Shown: one piece after another, positions 14,576-16,283 of the stretch
Layout: each line of letters opens with the position of its first letter
How positions within the stretch are numbered: position 1 is the stretch's first letter
Assembly: GCA_003343995.1 (NCBI GenBank)
Contig: QAKE01000024.1
Location: 22,056-38,338, forward strand
Length of the DNA: 16,283 nucleotides
From: Bacillota bacterium
GTDB taxonomy: Bacteria > Bacillota > Clostridia > Christensenellales > Borkfalkiaceae
Reading direction: 5' to 3'
The notes under the pieces: model-generated
The model's database searches: none
Seen by the model: only the letters and a program-made list of their open reading frames with translations
What the model was told of the DNA's origin: nothing
Position numbers and translations under genes: made by a program

Positions 14576-15160
14576 TTATACCATTTCCCCCGCGTTTTGT
14601 AAAGCGCCCTCCGCAGGCTTTTTCTTCTTCGGCTTTTTCCTGTACCGATCCTCCTCGGAGAAGATGCAGCCGCAGTATTTCTGCATATACAGCCCCAGCT
14701 CGCGCGCCTTGTCCTGCCCCTCGCGGAAGCGGGGCGAAAAATCGCGGTGCAGGTACTGCACGCCGTACTTCTCCGCCGCCCGCTCGGCCGCCTCGCGCAT
14801 GAGCGCATGGTTCTGATACGGGCTGACAAACAGCGTGGAGGTAAACTGGTCGTACCCATGTTCCGCGGCGTAGCGCGCGGTCTCCTCAAAGCGCAGGGTG
14901 TAGCAGAACCCACAGCGGTTGTCAAAGTTCGGATACACGCCCTCGATAAACCGGCGCAGGCCGTATTCGTTCTCGATCTCGAGCTTGAGGTCGATGCTCT
15001 TCGCGTACTCGACCAGCGTGTTTTTGCGCATCTTATATTCGGTAAACGGATGGATGTTCGGATTGTACCAGAACCCCACCGGCTCGATGCCCTCCTGCCG
15101 CAGCGTGTCGATGCAGGTGATCGAGCACGGCGCGCAGCAGATGTGCAGCAGCGTTTTCAT
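14576..15160 (-). CDS. queH: Epoxyqueuosine reductase QueH
   Basis: 194 aa, family length. It reduces epoxyqueuosine to queuosine in tRNA with GUN anticodons, the last step of queuosine synthesis; it is the non-homologous replacement of cobalamin-dependent QueG. The family cysteines are in place: HICCAPC (C8, C9, C12), CGFC (C83, C86) and YCGC (C163, C165), the metal-binding set with a [4Fe-4S] cluster. STLFVSPYQNH (108-118) and EEDRY (169-173) are also typical. The start MKTLLHICC matches family N termini; an ATG 12 nt earlier is possible, and neither has a strong ribosome binding site. The lysine-rich tail (KKPKKKK) is a local extension. GC-rich like core chromosome. It sits 14 nt before tRNA-Arg, so the two may be co-transcribed. 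Confidence 0.95.
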   Translation of the reverse strand: MKTLLHICCAPCSITCIDTLRQEGIEPVGFWYNPNIHPFTEYKMRKNTLVEYAKSIDLKLEIENEYGLRRFIEGVYPNFDNRCGFCYTLRFEETARYAAEHGYDQFTSTLFVSPYQNHALMREAAERAAEKYGVQYLHRDFSPRFREGQDKARELGLYMQKYCGCIFSEEDRYRKKPKKKKPAEGALQNAGEMV

Positions 15161-15255
15161 CAAAATCACCATGCCGACCGCGTTGCTCTCGGCACAAATA
15201 GAGATGAAAGAGAGCAGACAAACGGTCGCCTTTCTTGTAAAATTAGATTTGAGGA

Positions 15256-15420
15256 GGAAGCACACTACAACGCACGGGGAGGTGAGTCGCAGACTGCTTC
15301 CAGAGCTTAAAACAGTATCAAAATCAGTGTTGGAACCACCCGTTCAAGCACAAATAAGTGGCGCCGCGAGCCCGTACACTAAGGATTGTATTAACAACCT
15401 GTTAATTGCCTGGTGGTTCA
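15256..15420 (+). ncRNA. Candidate bridge RNA in the IS110 left end
   Basis: The gap between queH and the transposase (15161-15464) holds no ORF. From 15256 it contains ordered pairings: GGAAGCA/TGCTTCC (15256-15262, 15295-15301), then an outer stem GAACCACC/GGTGGTTC (15333-15340, 15412-15419) enclosing AGTG/CACT (15357-15360, 15377-15380) and ATTAAC/GTTAAT (15390-15395, 15401-15406). In IS110-group elements a structured bridge RNA of about this size comes from the non-coding left end before the recombinase gene. Length, position and stem-loops fit, but the loops were not matched to targets and the element's end is unknown. Confidence 0.38.
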
Positions 15421-15431
15421 GTCACTGCTTT

Positions 15432-15456
15432 CTCCTCACAATTTTGTGATGAGGAG
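15432..15456 (+). promoter_or_regulatory. Hairpin masking the transposase ribosome binding site
   Basis: CTCCTCA (15432-15438) pairs with TGAGGAG (15450-15456), which includes most of the GAGGAGGG site (15451-15458) of the transposase. Transcripts entering from outside would fold and be poorly translated, a known insertion-sequence safeguard. Confidence 0.5.
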
Positions 15457-15464
15457 GGTATAAT

Positions 15465-16283
15465 TTGAAAGTCGTATTTCCAACCTGCTGTGGGGTTGAC
15501 GTTCACAAATCGTTTCTGGTGGCAACCATCATCAAAACTCAACAGGATAGTTTGCAGCCCAGTTATCAGAAGAAACGCTTTTCGACATTTAACGCTGACC
15601 TGAACCGCTTTGCCGACTGGCTCCATGAGAATGACTGTCTGGACGTCTGCATGGAATCCACTGGGAAGTACTGGGTTCCTGTCTTCAATATTCTTGAGAA
15701 ACGGGGGATCCGTGTCGTCGTTGCCAACCCGAAATGGGTCAAGGCTGTAAAGGGCAATAAGGATGATACCAAGGACTCCAAATGGATTGGCGATTTGTTT
15801 CGCATTGGCCTGGTGAAAAGCAGCTTTATCCCGGACAAGGATATCCGCATCCTCCGCGAATTGACTCGTTACCGCTACAAACTTACATCTATGAGAAGCA
15901 GCGAGAAAAACCGTTTTCAGAATGCCTTCACCGTCTGCAATGTGGCTCTGGATTCCGTCGTGTCCGATATGTTTGGCAAGTCCGCAACCGCTATTACGGA
16001 CTACCTCACATCCGGCGAGGATTTTGACGCTCAGCATTGTGTTTCCCTGTTACAGCGTTCTCTCAGGAAAAAAGCAGATGACGTGCTCCAATCGATTGAG
16101 GGATATGAAATCACAGCCGAACAGAAAACTCGCATTGGAATCGTCCGGGACCACCTGCACTACATTGACGCCTTGATTGCGCGGATAGATATCTGTATCA
16201 ATACCATGGTTGACAAATACGAAGGTTACATCGTACTTCTCCGTACGATACCAGGCGTTGACCGCAGCAGCGCAATTACCATC
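15465..16283 (+). CDS. IS110-family transposase (bridge-RNA-guided DEDD recombinase), partial
   Basis: 273 codons are open to the window edge; the rest lies outside. The start is TTG, 6 nt after GAGGAGGG; no ATG with a site is near. The RuvC-like DEDD catalytic domain is complete: GVDVHKS (D12), CMESTGKYW (E64) and DDTKDSK (D101, D104). A helical coiled-coil region follows (about 130-250). The C-terminal Transposase_20 domain begins at LLRTIPGVD (258-266) and is cut off, so its catalytic serine cannot be checked. IS110 enzymes have no terminal inverted repeats and are guided by an RNA. The upstream non-coding stretch fits that role. Inserted upstream of queH and divergent from it. Confidence 0.96.
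   Translation, partial: MKVVFPTCCGVDVHKSFLVATIIKTQQDSLQPSYQKKRFSTFNADLNRFADWLHENDCLDVCMESTGKYWVPVFNILEKRGIRVVVANPKWVKAVKGNKDDTKDSKWIGDLFRIGLVKSSFIPDKDIRILRELTRYRYKLTSMRSSEKNRFQNAFTVCNVALDSVVSDMFGKSATAITDYLTSGEDFDAQHCVSLLQRSLRKKADDVLQSIEGYEITAEQKTRIGIVRDHLHYIDALIARIDICINTMVDKYEGYIVLLRTIPGVDRSSAITI

Larger units (their letters stand above)
15256..16283 (+). mobile_element. IS110-family insertion sequence, 5' part
   Basis: Comprises the structured leader and the transposase. The left boundary is not seen directly; it is placed at the first leader stem and could differ by tens of bases. The right end is outside the window. Confidence 0.6.

Noticed and set aside
15402..16037. A 211-codon minus-strand ORF
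   Set aside because: It is antisense to the IS110 transposase, which has a full DEDD motif set.
1..16283. CRISPR array
   Set aside because: No series of regularly spaced identical repeats is visible on either strand; the clustered hairpins at 11807-11988 all differ from one another.

Overview
The window looks like a chromosomal segment of a Gram-positive anaerobe of the class Clostridia, probably an Oscillospirales-type gut bacterium. The reasons are strong AGGAGG-type ribosome binding sites, consensus sigma-A promoters (two perfect TTGACA-N17-TATAAT), many U-tailed hairpin terminators, and the style of the serine recombinase, TnpB and small XRE regulator. No species can be named from the sequence alone. 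The GC-rich right end (tRNA-Arg and queH) looks like core chromosome. Most of the rest, 16 to about 14,360, looks like an accessory island; the DUF2971 genes are clearly AT-rich, while tnpB and the integrase are GC-richer, so the island is a mosaic.

Layout on the minus strand, read right to left: tnpB (13490-12381), a gene-poor regulatory or structured stretch (about 12380-11553), a tyrosine recombinase (11552-10551), a Type I restriction-modification operon hsdR-hsdM-hsdS (10344-4994), a translationally coupled membrane-anchored protein of unknown function (4983-4201), two consecutive DUF2971 proteins, the second with an N-terminal SLH-like segment (4056-3133 and 3058-1598), and a large serine recombinase (1476-16) with its own promoter. 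On the plus strand are a small XRE regulator divergent from tnpB (13690-13908), a 53-codon small ORF (14195-14356), and a partial IS110-family transposase running off the right edge (15465-16283). tRNA-Arg(CCG) and queH are on the minus strand at 14485-15160.

The hsd genes form a complete, apparently intact Type I system with helicase, nuclease and methylase motifs and two target recognition domains. The membrane protein begins inside the end-of-hsdS translation signal, and the two DUF2971 genes follow in the same direction. The whole block from hsdR to the second DUF2971 gene may therefore be one extended defence locus of the restriction-linked-ORF kind. The two recombinases could mobilise or rearrange the island, but no conjugation genes and no att sites can be identified in the window.

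The main points for a second look are: (1) the Type I system with an attached membrane protein and two DUF2971 proteins; (2) a TnpB with Asn at the RuvC-III catalytic position, divergent from an XRE regulator across a region with phased operator-like repeats; (3) a run of five perfect hairpins between the integrase and tnpB, preceded by a short promoter-leader-terminator unit; (4) a LexA-box-like palindrome just downstream of a perfect promoter for the serine recombinase; and (5) a folded leader before the IS110 transposase that is a candidate bridge RNA.
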